Source: Rhododendron vialii (lineage: Eukaryota > Streptophyta > Magnoliopsida > Ericales > Ericaceae). Taken from it: a stretch of 64,000 nt of DNA. Position numbers and translations under genes: made by a program. Position 1 is the stretch's first letter, and every line of letters starts with the position of its first letter. Shown here one piece after another: positions 32,766-44,275 of this stretch. Below the pieces are notes generated by a model. That model was given only the letters and a program-made list of their open reading frames with translations, was not told where the DNA came from and ran no database searches. Location: assembly GCF_030253575.1 (NCBI RefSeq), contig NC_080567.1, forward strand, positions 32,748,501-32,812,500. The letters are read 5' to 3'.

Positions 32766-33332
32766 CAACTTGTTTAGTGATCGAGCTGAGCTTGAGCTCG
32801 AACTTAAGGCTCTTGTAGTAAACGAGCCGAGCTCAACACTCAAATGTTCAGCTCGGCTTGAATCGTTTGTAGAGAATTTGTTTAATAATTGAAGTGGCTC
32901 AGCTCGTTCATGCACCAGCTTGAGCTCAAGTTTTAGGATGGTTTGGTAAACGAACTTAGTTCAAAACTCGGCTCATTTGCACTCTTACGTAGCCGTATGT
33001 GTAGCAGCACTCTGTTTTTTTGGGGAAAAACTACTTGATTGGGGAATAGAAGAGAGAGGATGATGATCCCGTTCGATTTGGGGTTTTGGATTTAGATTTG
33101 TAGGTAATGAGGGTAAAGAAAAATAGAATAATGATTGGAAATATGGATGAAGATTGAAGAGAGATAGAGAGAAAAATGAGAATAATGATTGAGTGAAATA
33201 GGATAATGATTAGAATTCAGAATCCAAAACTCTTAAACGAACGGAGTCACATGACTCTACTCCCGTCAGCACAATATTCCAAAAAAAATTGTTAGAAGGC
33301 CACCCGCGCTTGTCTAGGCTTGATAGGGACGG
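32766..33332. other. Intergenic, GAGCTCG-rich stretch
   Basis: 32750-32960 is dense in GAGCTGAGC/GAGCCGAGC/AGCTCGGC words, like many decayed plant DNA transposon ends. The rest is AT-rich. No gene. Confidence 0.35.
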
Positions 33333-34480
33333 TGAATGCATGCGGGTCAGGCAGTTGTGAAAAAAGTAATTTACATGAGAAAAACTTCTTTACGGAGGCT
33401 CTGTAAAGAAGGTTTTCACGGAATAATCTTACCCGTTTAAAAATGTTTTGGGCAGTTTAGATTGTAAATAAATTATTTGTACGTATAGTTTATTTAATAT
33501 ACGGAAAGTTGATTATTGAAATGAACGACGAGATGGGGCGGCGCAGAAACCTCTTTTACGGACCGTCTGTCAATAAGGCAACCTCAATTTACATTCCTAT
33601 CTTCTTTTTGGCCCAACTCTTGCTATGTCTTTCCCAGCAATTACCACCTAATTAAAGAAGTCACGGCAGGCTCCCATCCCGTTTTGGCCTTTGTGGGCCC
33701 ATCCGGAGCCCTAAAAAATTATTGCAATCGTTCATTTTGTAGAATTCGTTGAATTTTTCAATCACGTGAAAAATTAGCTTCATCGAACATTGATAGATAC
33801 ATGATTGACACACATTTGTACAAGAAAAAATGTACTTCCTCCGTCCCATTTTCATTGTCCATTATTCAATTTATCTCTTTTATGTCTTTTTCCTATATCT
33901 TTTTGTATAGATCTTGAAAAATATGCAATATGGATCGTATTTGATAGATTTCGATTAGTTATATAATACAAAATTTTCAAAATTATGAAAAATATTATAG
34001 ATTGAAAGATATAAACAATTAAAAATAACACACAATTCAAAAATGGACAATAAAAATAGGACAAACGGAATAAATTTATGTTTCAAATTATTATTATTTT
34101 ATCTCATTTTTCTTATACAAATATGTTTCGATCAAGTTTGGAGGGGTAATAGGATATATAGAGAGGCAAGAGGAGGAGCCTGACGTTGAGCAGCTTTTCT
34201 CCACATCTCCTCTTTTGGTTCATTTTAGGTCCATCAAAGCCTTTTTTCCCTCGGCGACGAAAGATTTTATTAATCATTAAAAAGATACAACGATGAAAAA
34301 AATAGGGGATTAAAAGATACATTAAAATTGTACTTATCTACTCATGAAAAAAGTACTCATATTTTTTATTTTTATTTTTATTTTGTCAACAATGGGTCCA
34401 TCTAGTAAACCGGTCAATGTTATTTTAGATTCAACTCATGCAAAAGTCTCTTCTTCTAGAATTAAACAAATCAAAATCCC
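33333..34480 (+). repeat. LecRK 5'-flank module, copy F2, without a gene
   Basis: Co-linear with 11866-13000 and 55832-56940, from GTGAATGCATGCGGGTCAGG to ATTTTAGATTCAACTCATGC and CTTCTTCTAGAATTAA. Homology ends near 34470 in an A-rich run, and no LecRK start codon follows. LecRK-4, 1.6 kb further on, has an unrelated 5' region. Confidence 0.85.
33835..34070. mobile_element. Stowaway MITE in orphan 5' module F2
   Basis: Left end CTTCCTCCGTCCCATTTTC, right end AGGACAAACGGAA, with flanking TA dinucleotides (33833-33834 and 34071-34072). Same position in the module as the other two copies but more diverged at its ends. Confidence 0.82.
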
Positions 34481-36081
34481 CAAAAAAAAAAAAAACAAGG
34501 AAAAAAAAAAACCAAGTTGACGAGGAAAATTCCCCAGCACTTAATGAGGAAAGAAAGTAGGGTGAATTGCAGTGGGGAGTGGGGCAAAGTAAGTCCCAAC
34601 ACAGGGGTCACTTTCCTGAATTGTCCAGTCATATGAAGGGAAAAAATAATTTCCAAGTGTTGAAGACAAAAATACTCCTTTTTATTATAACATACGCAGG
34701 GAGTAATATACACATATTCAGGAAGCAATATTATATGATTGAAAGAGCAATATATTTTAATTGAAAGTGCAATATTATGTGATTAAAAGAGCAATACTAA
34801 TTTTTCCAGAATGAGTACATAAATTTTGATCCCTTTTTTTCCATTCTAGAAAGAGAAACCCATTTTTCTTTATGGGTTAATCCAAATAATTTACTCAAAC
34901 AAAAATACCCTTAACTTTAAATTTTACTGGGGGCAATAGTTTCACATAAAGTGCAATAGAATTTCATTTGAGCAAAATCTACGAATCCGGATCCTCTCTG
35001 AGGATCTTATGAGAATTTTGTTCTGAGCTTGACAATACACCAATAAAGAAATCCAATGGTCAACAAGGCTTTCTTTTTTTTGAAGCAAAAGGCGCCCGTT
35101 TTACTTCATAAAAATCTAACGTTTCCTTCTTTCTTTGTTACATTTTTTTTTTCTGTTTTTCTATGGAAATTGACTTCAACACTCTCTTTTTTACCACAAA
35201 TACTTCTTTTTTTGTCTTTATTTGGTGTGAATTTACTCTATTGCCCCTTAATGTGTAAAAAAGTGAACTTATGGAAGGGTAAAAAGGTAAATTCACATGA
35301 ATAAGGACAAAAAAATGGAAAGTATGTAGTAAAAAGGGGAGTGTAGAAGTTAATTCCCTTTTTATTTTTATTTTTTTACCAACGTTTCCTCCTTCTATTT
35401 CTTCTTTCTCTATTTTTTTTTGACCAACAGATGTAATATTTGAGTTCACAGTTGAAATTGACAAGGACCAGGTTGGCTTGCTTTATAATATTTGAGTTCA
35501 CCAAACAAAAAAAGTCCCAAAAAAATATTATCTCAACAAGAATAATCGAACAAGTAAAAAATTGTGTTCGAAACATGATTTTTTTTGAATAAGGACAATT
35601 ATAAATCAAAAGGACAACTAATCTTTTGAGTTTTTTCATCTTATTTAAAAAATTGAGTTTCCACCGTAATTCTTTACATTTTTTTTATCCCTCGTCGAGA
35701 CAATCCAATAATTCACAAACATTTGACACGAAAAAACTAACAAATGAGGAAAAAGTTTGAATAAAGAAAAAAAATTAAGTCAATTTTTTTTAACAGAAAA
35801 AAATTAAGTTAGTTGAGTTATTTATCCAAGCTAGGACCATAAGTTTGATAATGCTCAAGTTGAGGTAAGAAGAAAACTGGTAAAGAAACAAAACATAACA
35901 AAGAAAGAAGAAAACGGAAGAAGGAAGGAGACATTAGATTTTTATGAGGTAAAACGGTGCCTTTTGCTTCAAAAAAAAAGAGAAAGCTCTTGTGGCTCCG
36001 AATGTATTACATAAGACATCAAAGAGCATGTAAATTCAACTCCATCCGAATGAACATCCTGGCTCCGTCCCAATAACAGCC
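34481..36081. other. Spacer upstream of LecRK-4
   Basis: AT-rich with long A and T runs; no other gene is supported. 35640-35830 resembles 3760-3900, a dispersed noncoding repeat. The ~80 bases before ATG 36082 do not match the 5' leaders of the other LecRKs and lack their TATTTAAA element, so LecRK-4 is likely under different promoter control. Confidence 0.5.
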
Positions 36082-38019
36082 ATGGCGCCCATCTGCTACT
36101 CCCAAATTTTGCTATATTCTCTCTCCGTATTCTTGTTTTTTATTTCGGAATCAGAAACACTAACCTTCAACCTGTCCAACATAGGCCCTCAACATCAAAA
36201 CGTCTACATAAGACCATTCCAAGATGCCTATATCTCATCCCAAGGCCTCCAAGTCACCTCCGATGAAAGAAGCACCAATTTGCTGCAAAGATTTGGTAAG
36301 GCCACTTACTTCGAACCCCTTCACCTTTGGGATAAATCCACTGGAAACTTAACAGATTTCTCTACCCATTTCACTTTCGTGATTGATTCCAAAGGTCTTC
36401 CTCATTTCGCTGATGGAATTGCCTTCTTTCTCACTCCGAAGGGGTCAGAGTGGTCAGATTATGGACATGGTAGTACAATAGGTCTGCCAATTAAACATGG
36501 TGGTCAAGAACCCTCTAGCCCTTTTGTTGCTGTGGAGTTTGATACGTGTCAGAACGTTGATGTGGACCCAGTCGGTATCAGTCCTGTTACTCACGTAGGT
36601 ATCAATGTCAATTCTCGTAAATCAAATGTTACTGCTGTTTGGTACTGTAACATAACTCATGGGATAGAGAACGAGGCTTGGATTAGGTATGATTCAAGTT
36701 CGCACAATTTAAGCGTAGTTTTCACTGGTTCTACTAATACTAGCAGAGTCAAAGATACCATCCATTTCAATATTGATCTGAGGGATTACTTACCTGAATG
36801 GGTAACATTTGGGTTCTCAGCTGCAACAGGTAGCCTGTTTGAGGAAAATACTATAAAATCTTGGGAATTTAGTTCAAGCTTTCAAAGTCATAAAAAACTC
36901 TCCCCTGGAGGTGTGGACCGTGTGGTAGGATTGGTTGTCGGCTCGGGTGTTTTGGTTGGTGGGTTAATTTTGGCTGGATTTGGCTTGTGGAGGAAACGTA
37001 GAGCAAAAGAAGAGGATGAGTCTGAAGTTGACAAGTTAATGGAAAACGAATTCGAGTCTGGTGCTGGGCCGAAGAAATTTTCCTACAGTCAATTATCTCG
37101 AGCGACAAATAACTTTGAGGAGGAACAAAAGCTTGGAGAGGGAGGGTTTGGTGGTGTTTATAGAGGGTTTATGAGCGAATTGAATTCTTATATTGCTGTC
37201 AAGAGGATATCTAAAAGGTCAAGACAGGGGATAAAGGAGTATGCAACGGAAGTGAAGATTATTAGCCGGTTGAGGCACAGGAATTTGGTGCAACTCATCG
37301 GTTGGTGCCATGAAAAGAAAGAACTACTCCTTGTCTATGAGTTCATGGAAAATGGCAGCTTGGATTTCCATCTCTTCAAAGAGAAAAGCTTGTTGACATG
37401 GGGTACAAGGTACAAAATAGCCCAAGGTTTGGCCTCAGCATTGCTCTATTTACACGAAGAATGGGAGCAATGTGTAGTGCATAGGGACATAAAATCGAGC
37501 AATGTGATGTTGGATTCGAACTTCAATGCCAAGTTGGGAGATTTTGGGCTAGCTAGATTCGTCGATCACGAGAAAGGGTCCCAAACAACTGTTTTGGCGG
37601 GGACCATAGGGTACTTGGCACCGGAATGTGTGGTAACCGGTAAAGCTAGTAAGGAATCAGATGTCTACAGCTTTGGAGTTGTGGCGTTGGAGATAACTTG
37701 CGGGAGAAAACCGTTTGATATGAAGGTGCCAGAATGTCAAATGAGAATGGTGGAATGGGTTTGGGACCTTTATGGAATGGGAAGATTACTTGAAGCAGTG
37801 GACGCAAAACTAGGCACGAATTTTGTTGAACGAGAATTGGAGCGATTGATGATTGTTGGTCTTTGGTGTGCTCACCCAGATCACAATTTGCGACCTAGCA
37901 TTAGACAGGCGATTCATGTGCTCAGTTTTCAAGCTCCACTGCCCATTCTCCCACCAAGACAGCCTGTGCTATCGTTTTTTACTCCTCTATTGAACACAAC
38001 CACCACCAGTTCTGGCTGA
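36082..38019 (+). CDS. LecRK-4: intact L-type lectin receptor kinase
   Basis: Single-exon 645-residue protein from ATG in GCCATGG context. Residues 1-24 are a signal peptide. ~26-266 is a legume-lectin domain with ligand-site Asp111 (ADGIAFF), metal-loop Glu152, Asp154, Asn158, Asp162 and His171, and several N-glycosylation sites (NLS, NLT, NVT, NIT). ~281-303 is one membrane span ending WRKRR. The kinase has glycine loop LGEGGFGGV (351-359), Lys374, Glu390, HRD (467-469, RD type), Asn474, DFG (487-489), APE (513-515) and an RP motif at ~604. All catalytic residues are present, so it should be an active plasma-membrane Ser/Thr kinase coupled to ligand sensing. Its tail stops at TTTTSSG, ~50 residues short of the paralogues; a remnant of the missing tail lies at ~38728. 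Class IX LecRK is my family assignment by motif. Confidence 0.93.
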   Translation: MAPICYSQILLYSLSVFLFFISESETLTFNLSNIGPQHQNVYIRPFQDAYISSQGLQVTSDERSTNLLQRFGKATYFEPLHLWDKSTGNLTDFSTHFTFVIDSKGLPHFADGIAFFLTPKGSEWSDYGHGSTIGLPIKHGGQEPSSPFVAVEFDTCQNVDVDPVGISPVTHVGINVNSRKSNVTAVWYCNITHGIENEAWIRYDSSSHNLSVVFTGSTNTSRVKDTIHFNIDLRDYLPEWVTFGFSAATGSLFEENTIKSWEFSSSFQSHKKLSPGGVDRVVGLVVGSGVLVGGLILAGFGLWRKRRAKEEDESEVDKLMENEFESGAGPKKFSYSQLSRATNNFEEEQKLGEGGFGGVYRGFMSELNSYIAVKRISKRSRQGIKEYATEVKIISRLRHRNLVQLIGWCHEKKELLLVYEFMENGSLDFHLFKEKSLLTWGTRYKIAQGLASALLYLHEEWEQCVVHRDIKSSNVMLDSNFNAKLGDFGLARFVDHEKGSQTTVLAGTIGYLAPECVVTGKASKESDVYSFGVVALEITCGRKPFDMKVPECQMRMVEWVWDLYGMGRLLEAVDAKLGTNFVERELERLMIVGLWCAHPDHNLRPSIRQAIHVLSFQAPLPILPPRQPVLSFFTPLLNTTTTSSG

Positions 38020-38727
38020 TTATTCTCCCTTTTTCCCCATTTGTACCTTCTTCTTCTTTTTTGAACGGACCCCATTTGTACTTGTTTCACAATAATCTCC
38101 ATCTCTTCCTTTTCCGAGATACCCTCCTCCTTGCTGCCTCATCTGTCGTGTCACCGCCCTCCACTGCCGAGTTGCCTCCCTTTTCCATGGCTTGACCATC
38201 CCCCACTGTCTAACACCCACTGCCTTATCCGCTTCCCTCCACCGTCTACCGGAGAGCAGGCATGGATCGGATTTGGAGATCGGAGTTTGGAGTTCCGGAG
38301 CTCAAACCCCGCTGCCCTTTCATCCAGGGTTTGAGATCCGGATTTTCGATACAGGAGTGTTTTGATCTACTAGTTTAAGATGTTTTTTTTTGTTTTTTTT
38401 TTCTTTATTTCGGTGTTTCTCTGTGGTAGAATTACATGGCTCTCCATTGTTCTTTTATTTGAATCTAGTTGTACTATTGCTGAACTCGTTTTCGGTCTAT
38501 TTACTGTATGCGTTAAGAGCATGAAGCTCATGTCTATACAAAAGAAAATTATCCCTTTTGCTTTATGTGTTTATCTTTATTGACGGACGGTGTTTAGATT
38601 CTGTTCTTTGATATTTTAGATGTACTTTGTAAGTGACGGATGACTTTCGCGAATGGAAATCATTCCCCGATCAAAATAAGAACACAATTTTTGCCCCGTT
38701 CGCTACTGATATGAAATTTCCCTATTC
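38020..38727. other. Sequence inserted in the LecRK-4 C-terminal tail region
   Basis: This ~700 bp separates the LecRK-4 stop from a displaced piece of tail coding sequence. It has no paralogue in the window. It is C/T-rich at first (38035-38340, with a Pro/Ser-rich 67-codon frame 38131-38334), then T-rich. No inverted ends or clear target duplication seen, so the inserted sequence is unidentified. Confidence 0.5.
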
Positions 38728-38795
38728 TTATAGGTTCACCTCATCTTCTACTGCTTGATCGATGATCTCCATCTAGATCACCTTCGCCTTGTCTT
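38728..38795 (+). pseudogene. Displaced LecRK-4 C-terminal tail remnant
   Basis: TTCACCTCATCTTCTACTGC (from ~38731), then a TGATCGATGATCTCCATCTAG stretch, corresponds to the paralogue tail coding FTSSSTASSPSI. It is no longer joined to LecRK-4 and contains stops. Confidence 0.7.
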
Positions 38796-38923
38796 TTTTT
38801 GTTATCCCCAAACGATAACAGAAGACATTTGTTTTAATCTCAATTAAAATACATCAAGTAGAAGACTCGTTTTTAGACAGGGAACCAAGCAACCATGACG
38901 GCGGGCACTCAACCCAATAGGTA

Positions 38924-39650
38924 TAGAGCTGTCCACAGTCCGGATTGGATCGGATTTTTATGAGTCTAATCCTAATCCGTATCTCACGATTTTTAGAAAA
39001 TGCAATCCAATCCTAATCCAAAAGTCTCACGGTTAGGATCCAATCCGAACCGTGAGTCACAGTTCGGTCCCGGTTTTATCCACGGATTTCCTTCCATAAA
39101 AATAAAATAACGTTATTGCCAACTAAAATGCAAAGTGCAAACACTTATTAGTTACAAGCCATAACATTATACTATTATAGCAAGTTAGTTTAAATCCAGA
39201 TACCAGCGCAGTAAGGCAGCATCCAAAAAAAATTATGGGTTTTGGCTTTCGAACTTCGGAGTACTGTATGTATATGTATATATATATATATATATATATC
39301 TATTTACGTTTTCTTTTTTACAAAATACTAACAATTTACCCCTTAAATTTTAGAAATTGTCACATTAATGTAAAATTGTTAAAAAAAAAAAACATAACAA
39401 TTAGTAAAGTTATAATTATTTATAAATATTACACACACATATATAATTTTTTATCTTTTTAAATATCTCACGGTTCGGTTCGGTTAATCTGCGGTTTTGA
39501 AATGAAAATCTAATCCTAATCCGTATCTCACGGTTTTTAAATTTTTGAATCCATGTCCGGACCATTAATCAATGAACAAAATCCAACAAAGCACGGATTG
39601 GTTTGGTCCAGATCGGTTTCACGATTCTCGGTTTTTCTTGAATAGCCCTA
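38924..39650. mobile_element. hAT-like MITE (727 bp)
   Basis: The ends TAGAGCTGTCCA...TGAATAGCCCTA are imperfect inverted repeats. The 8-bp flanks AATAGGTA (38916-38923) and AATGGGTA (39651-39658) differ at one base, as expected of an aged hAT target duplication. The interior is made of inverted CCAATCC/GGATTGG and CACGGTTCGG words plus a (TA)n tract at ~39277. No transposase. Similar in size and word content to the element at 57142-57859. Confidence 0.8.
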
Positions 39651-40572
39651 AATGGGTATACCTCAAAATGTAAATATTTTTGAACTAGTCATGATTTATG
39701 TTGGATTGGTCATTACTCCTCCCAAAGAAGGAGAATTTTGATTTCAATCGACTTCTGAAAATTCAATACAGAAGTGATATAGATGTATCCGTACTTGAAC
39801 TGTTGATCACCAATGGCTCTCAATTCCCGTGAACCTGAAATTCACGACTCCAACCCTCATGTGTAGAAGTTTAACCAAATTATAACTGAACATTTCATTC
39901 GTAACGTATAGTATGAGAAAAAAGATTTTGATTTCAATACAACCTCTACGTGACAAAAATACCGATGCATCACATATATTCAAGCTAGCTAGAGTTTTTT
40001 GATTGAGTCCCCTTCTGTTGGTTTCTTGATCCCACGTTTAAAGATAGAGTTTTCTATTGATATATTGTTTCTTGAATTTGTAATATTACCTGTTATCGTT
40101 TTGAAAAAAAAAAAAGCTAGAGAGAGTGAAAGAGATTCCTGAATAGTAAAGAGAATCGACTCGCCATGCATTGGGAGGATTATAGTAACTGTATTTCAGC
40201 CCCAAGCCGCAGCTGCGTAACTTCAATAGTCCGGTCTGGCCGTCTGGGTACCAGTCTTCCGGTCCGTCCGTTTGTGTAGCGGTTGAAGGGCGTAAGTTGA
40301 CCGAAATCTTGACCGCTGATAGTGAAAGAGGTTTGCAACCCTTCCAGTCCATTTGTTATTTTTGTATCACTGGCCTCCCCTGAGGATTTCAATAAATTAA
40401 GTAATCTCATTGTGAAGAATATTGTCTCATTCCTTACTTTACAAACTAATTGCTGAGTCGCCTCTGCAAAATTTAGTCCAACCTCAACTTTTTAGGTTCA
40501 GTTTGGTGTTGGGGTGCTTAGTTAAATTTTGAAGTAAATTGGACAAGAGAGTGGGAAAGGATGGGTGAGAGA
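39651..40572. other. Spacer between MITE and Copia
   Basis: 39660-39790 is the counterpart of 23570-23700 (array spacer). 40180-40420 has a GC-richer stretch with repeated CCGGTC/CCGTC words but no recognisable gene. The remainder is AT-rich. Confidence 0.4.
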
Positions 40573-40930
40573 TGTTACAAGGAGAAGTTGTGAAAAGACT
40601 TTTATTAGATTTTTCGTTGTACAAAGTGAGTACAACAGGCTCTATTTATAGAGCACTTCTACTAACCTCCAATTCTCTAGAATTGTCTAGAGATAAGCAC
40701 ATGTGCTTTAATTACAAGGATCTCCTATCTTCTAGAATTATCTACTCATATGCTTGATTACAAAACATCTCTCACAACTTCTAAACTATTCCATACAAAT
40801 ATCTTCTAGTGTATCTATTACTTCTACACACTTTTAAGTGTAATTATTACTTCTACACACTTTTTATTATTTTAAACTTAGATATTTATTCTACATTATT
40901 CTAGAATATTACAAATTACTTTTTCTAATA
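40573..40930 (-). repeat. 3' LTR of the truncated Copia element
   Basis: 358 bp between the polypurine tract and unique flank. Contains direct repeats of TATTACTTCTACACACTTTT (~40818 and ~40846). The first dinucleotide is TA rather than TG, probably a mutation. Confidence 0.8.
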
Positions 40931-40937
40931 CTCCTCC

Positions 40938-43900
40938 TTAATTTGTAATCTTCATGACTTCATGAAACTGAAAGAATTTATCTGCTGCCACTGCTTTGGT
41001 CATTATGTCGGCTAGCTGCTCCTTCGTATTGACAAATTCAAGCTGAATTTCTCCATTCTGCACTAAGTCTCTGATAAAGTGATGTCGGAGCTCAATGTGC
41101 TTTGTCCTGCCATGAAAGACTGGATTTTTGCTCATTGCTATGGCTGACATATTATCACAGTAGATGACTGTAGGGCCTTCTTCTTTATGCTCCATATCAG
41201 AAAGTATTCTTCTGAGCCATACAACTTCACATGCTGCATCTGTTGCTGCAATATATTCTGTTTCTGCAGAGGACAAGGCAATTGTCCTTTGCTTTTTGGA
41301 ACTCCAAGATATAATTTTAGTTCCCAAGCAAAATACTTGGCCAGATGTGCTCTTTCGATCATCGATTGATCCAGCCCAATCACTATCGGTGTAGCCAATA
41401 AGCTTGCAATCATTTTCTTTTGTATACTTGATGCCAAGCTTCTTCGTTCCTTGAAGATAACGAAGAATTTGTTTTGCTGCTGCATAACGTAGTTTTCTCG
41501 ACTCGTGCATAAATCTGAAAATAAGATTCACAGAGTACTCGATATCTGGCCTTGTATGAGTGAGATAATTTAGCGATCCAACCAATCTTCGATAGGCCGT
41601 AGCATTGACCTTTTCTGCTCCATCATTTAATTGCAACTTCTCATTTAAAGAGAGTGGAGTAGAGACTGGTTTGCAGTTGCTCATGCGAAATTTCTTTAAT
41701 AAGTCTTCAAGATATTTTTCTTGAGAGATAAAAATCTCTCCTTTGGACTACCTTACTTGAATCCCGAGAAAATATCTCATAAGGGCTAGATCTGTCATCT
41801 CATATTCTTTCATCATAGCATTTTTAAATTCATCGAGCATTCCTACATTGGTGCCTGTGTAGATTAAATCATCAACATAAAGGCAAACAATGAGAAAAAT
41901 CTTGCGTACCTCCTTTTTTGACATATAGGGATGGTTCGCTTTGGCTTTTTTCAAATTTGCTTTGACAAAAGTACTTGTCAATATTGCTATTCCAAGCTCG
42001 CAGTGCTTGCTTCAAGCCGTAGAGGGCCTTCCGAAGTCGATACACCTTGCCTTCTTTTCCTTTGACTTTATAGCCTTGTGGTTGCTCCACATAAACCTCT
42101 TCTTTTGGTTCACCATTGAGAAAGGTAGATTTGACATCAAGCTGATATACGGGAAGCTCGTTTTGTGCAGCTAATGCCAAGACTTCCCGTATTGTCTCCA
42201 TTCTTGCGACTGGAGCAAATGTTTCATTGAAATCCACTCCAGGTTGTTGTGAGTAGCCTTTTGCTACTAAGCGTGCTTTGTGCTTCTGGATTGATCCATC
42301 TTCTTTGTATTTTGTCTTATAGATCCATTTGAGTCCAATTACGTCTTTTCCTTTTGGTTACTCCACATGATCCCACGTGTGATTTTTCTCGATAGTTGCA
42401 ATTTCTCATTCATTGCTTTTAGCCAAATTTCTTCTTTTGCAGATTCCTCAAAATTATGTGGTTCACTAGTGAAGAAGGCAAAATCACACGAGTCGTATAT
42501 ATCTCGTAAGGAACCTACCTTTCTTATTGGATTGAGATCATCCGATGATGAGCTCTCTGGACTGGTCCGTGGACTTTGATTTGGACTTGGGTCTGGAGTC
42601 AAGGTTTCTCGCTCATGTCTTGCATCATCAAGCTCAAGAAAATTTGGCTCTTCGAAGGAATTGTCCTCCCACTTCCACACAGCAACTTCATCAAATATCA
42701 CATCTCGAGAAACTGTAAATTTATTTGTGTTTGGATTATAGAGACGATAACCCTTGGACTCGTCACTATATTCGATGAAAATATATTTTTCTCCTTTTTC
42801 ATCAAAATTTTCCCTTTTTTCTGAGGGAACTAATGCATATGCAATGCATCCGAAAATCTTTAGAAAATATACCTGTGGCTTCTCTTTGTTCCACGCATCA
42901 TATGGTGTCTTGTTTCAAATTGCCTTAGTGGGAGAACGGTTGAGGATGAAAACAGCAGTGTTGACAGCTTTGGCCCAGAATGAGTTAGGAAGCCCTTTAC
43001 CTTTAAGCATGCTCCGTGCCATCTCTACAATTGTCCGGTTCTTCCGTTCTGCCACTCCATTTTGTTGAGGTGTTTTCCGGATTGTAAGTTGCCTCTTGAT
43101 TCCCTTTTCCTTGCAATATTCCATGAATGGAGTGTAGATGAATTCACCACCACGATCTGTCCGAAGTGTCTTCATTTGTCTTCCGCTTTGTCTCTGCACC
43201 AAGGCTTGAAATTTGAGAAATACAGAGAAAGCTTGTGATTTTTTGTCAAGGATGTATAGCCACATCATCTTTGTATAGTCATCAACAAAGAGGAGAAAAT
43301 ATCTTTTGCCACCAAGGGATGGTGTTCTAGTAGGGCCAAAAATATCAGAATGCACCAATTCCAAAGGCGCTTTGGCTCTCCAAGCGAACTTTGGGAATGG
43401 GAGTCTGTGCATTTTTCCATATATACATCCCTCACAAACTTTATCAAATTTATCAATATTTGGTAGCCCTTTTACCATATTTTTCTCCTTTAGCAATCTC
43501 ATGCCCTTTTAATTTAAGTGGCCATATCTTAGATGCCACAAATATGAGTCATCAATTTTTTCACCTTTGAGGGCAAAATTTTCATTTAGGGGCATTATTA
43601 ACGGAAAAACTTTATTTGGAGTCAATTTGACTTTTGCCACTTTAAAATTTTTCTTTTTGTCTATGATGGTGCACTCATCATTATCAAAGTTAAGTGCATA
43701 GTCTTTTTGCAGTAATTGCCCCACACTTAATAAGTTTTGAGTAAGCCCAGGAACATAAAGGACATCTGAAATTAATTTTTTGTTACCTCCCTTCGTGTAG
43801 ACAGCAATAACTCCTTTTCCTTTCACATTTTGCAGCTTCCCATCTCCCAGCTTTACTTGTGAAGAGATTTTATCGTCAAGCTGCACGAACTTTTTACGAT

Positions 43901-44264
43901 CTCCTGTCATATGATTACTGCATCCACTATCCAGATACCAAATGTTATCGGACTCTTGTTGAGCATTCATGCAAGAGAATAAGTGTTCAGCTTCATTTTC
44001 TTCTGAAAAATTAGCTTTATTTTTTTCTTGATTGAACCAACAATCTCGATCAGAATGATTAGGAACCTTGCATCTCTTGCATTTAAATCTACAATCTTTG
44101 GATGCATGATTAGATTTTTTGCAAATAATGCAAGAAGAGTTAGAGTTACCGCCATTAGGATTCCTCTGATTGTCGTATCCATTTCCTTTGTTCCGGGCTT
44201 GAAATGCATTTTGGCCTCCATGTCTTTTTCCGTTCATGCCTCCTCCTTGAGATGAGCCCACCAA
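40938..44264 (-). pseudogene. Copia gag-pol remnant, frame broken several times
   Basis: In minus-strand order: two CX2CX4HX4C zinc knuckles (CIICKKSNHASKDC, CKRCKVPNHSDRDC) and protease WYLDSGCSNHMTG (43509-44264). Then integrase with HSDIFGP, VDDYTKMMW, TDRGGEF and QQNGVAERKNRT (42915-43502). Then a linker (42339-42701), RT with FNETFAPVAR, QLDVKSTFLNG and YVDDLIYTG (41748-42237), and RNase H with TGYTDSDWAG-type, SSAETEY and DNMSAI motifs (40938-41684). Stops or frameshifts lie near 41.7, 41.9, 42.3 and 42.8 kb, so it makes no functional polyprotein. Confidence 0.9.
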
Positions 44265-44275
44265 TTGGTTCGATT

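Larger units (their letters stand above)
40573..44275 (-). mobile_element. Copia LTR retrotransposon, minus strand, 5' end missing
   Basis: The 3' LTR is 40573-40930 (minus strand TATTAGAAAAAG...TTGTAACA, with its TATA box reading TATAAATAGAG, plus ~40640-40652). The polypurine tract is AATTAAGGAGGAG (plus 40931-40943). Upstream on the minus strand come RNase H, RT, integrase, protease and zinc knuckles, in the Copia order. Homology ends at ~44275, so the 5' LTR, PBS and most of gag are absent and no target duplication can be read. Confidence 0.9.
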
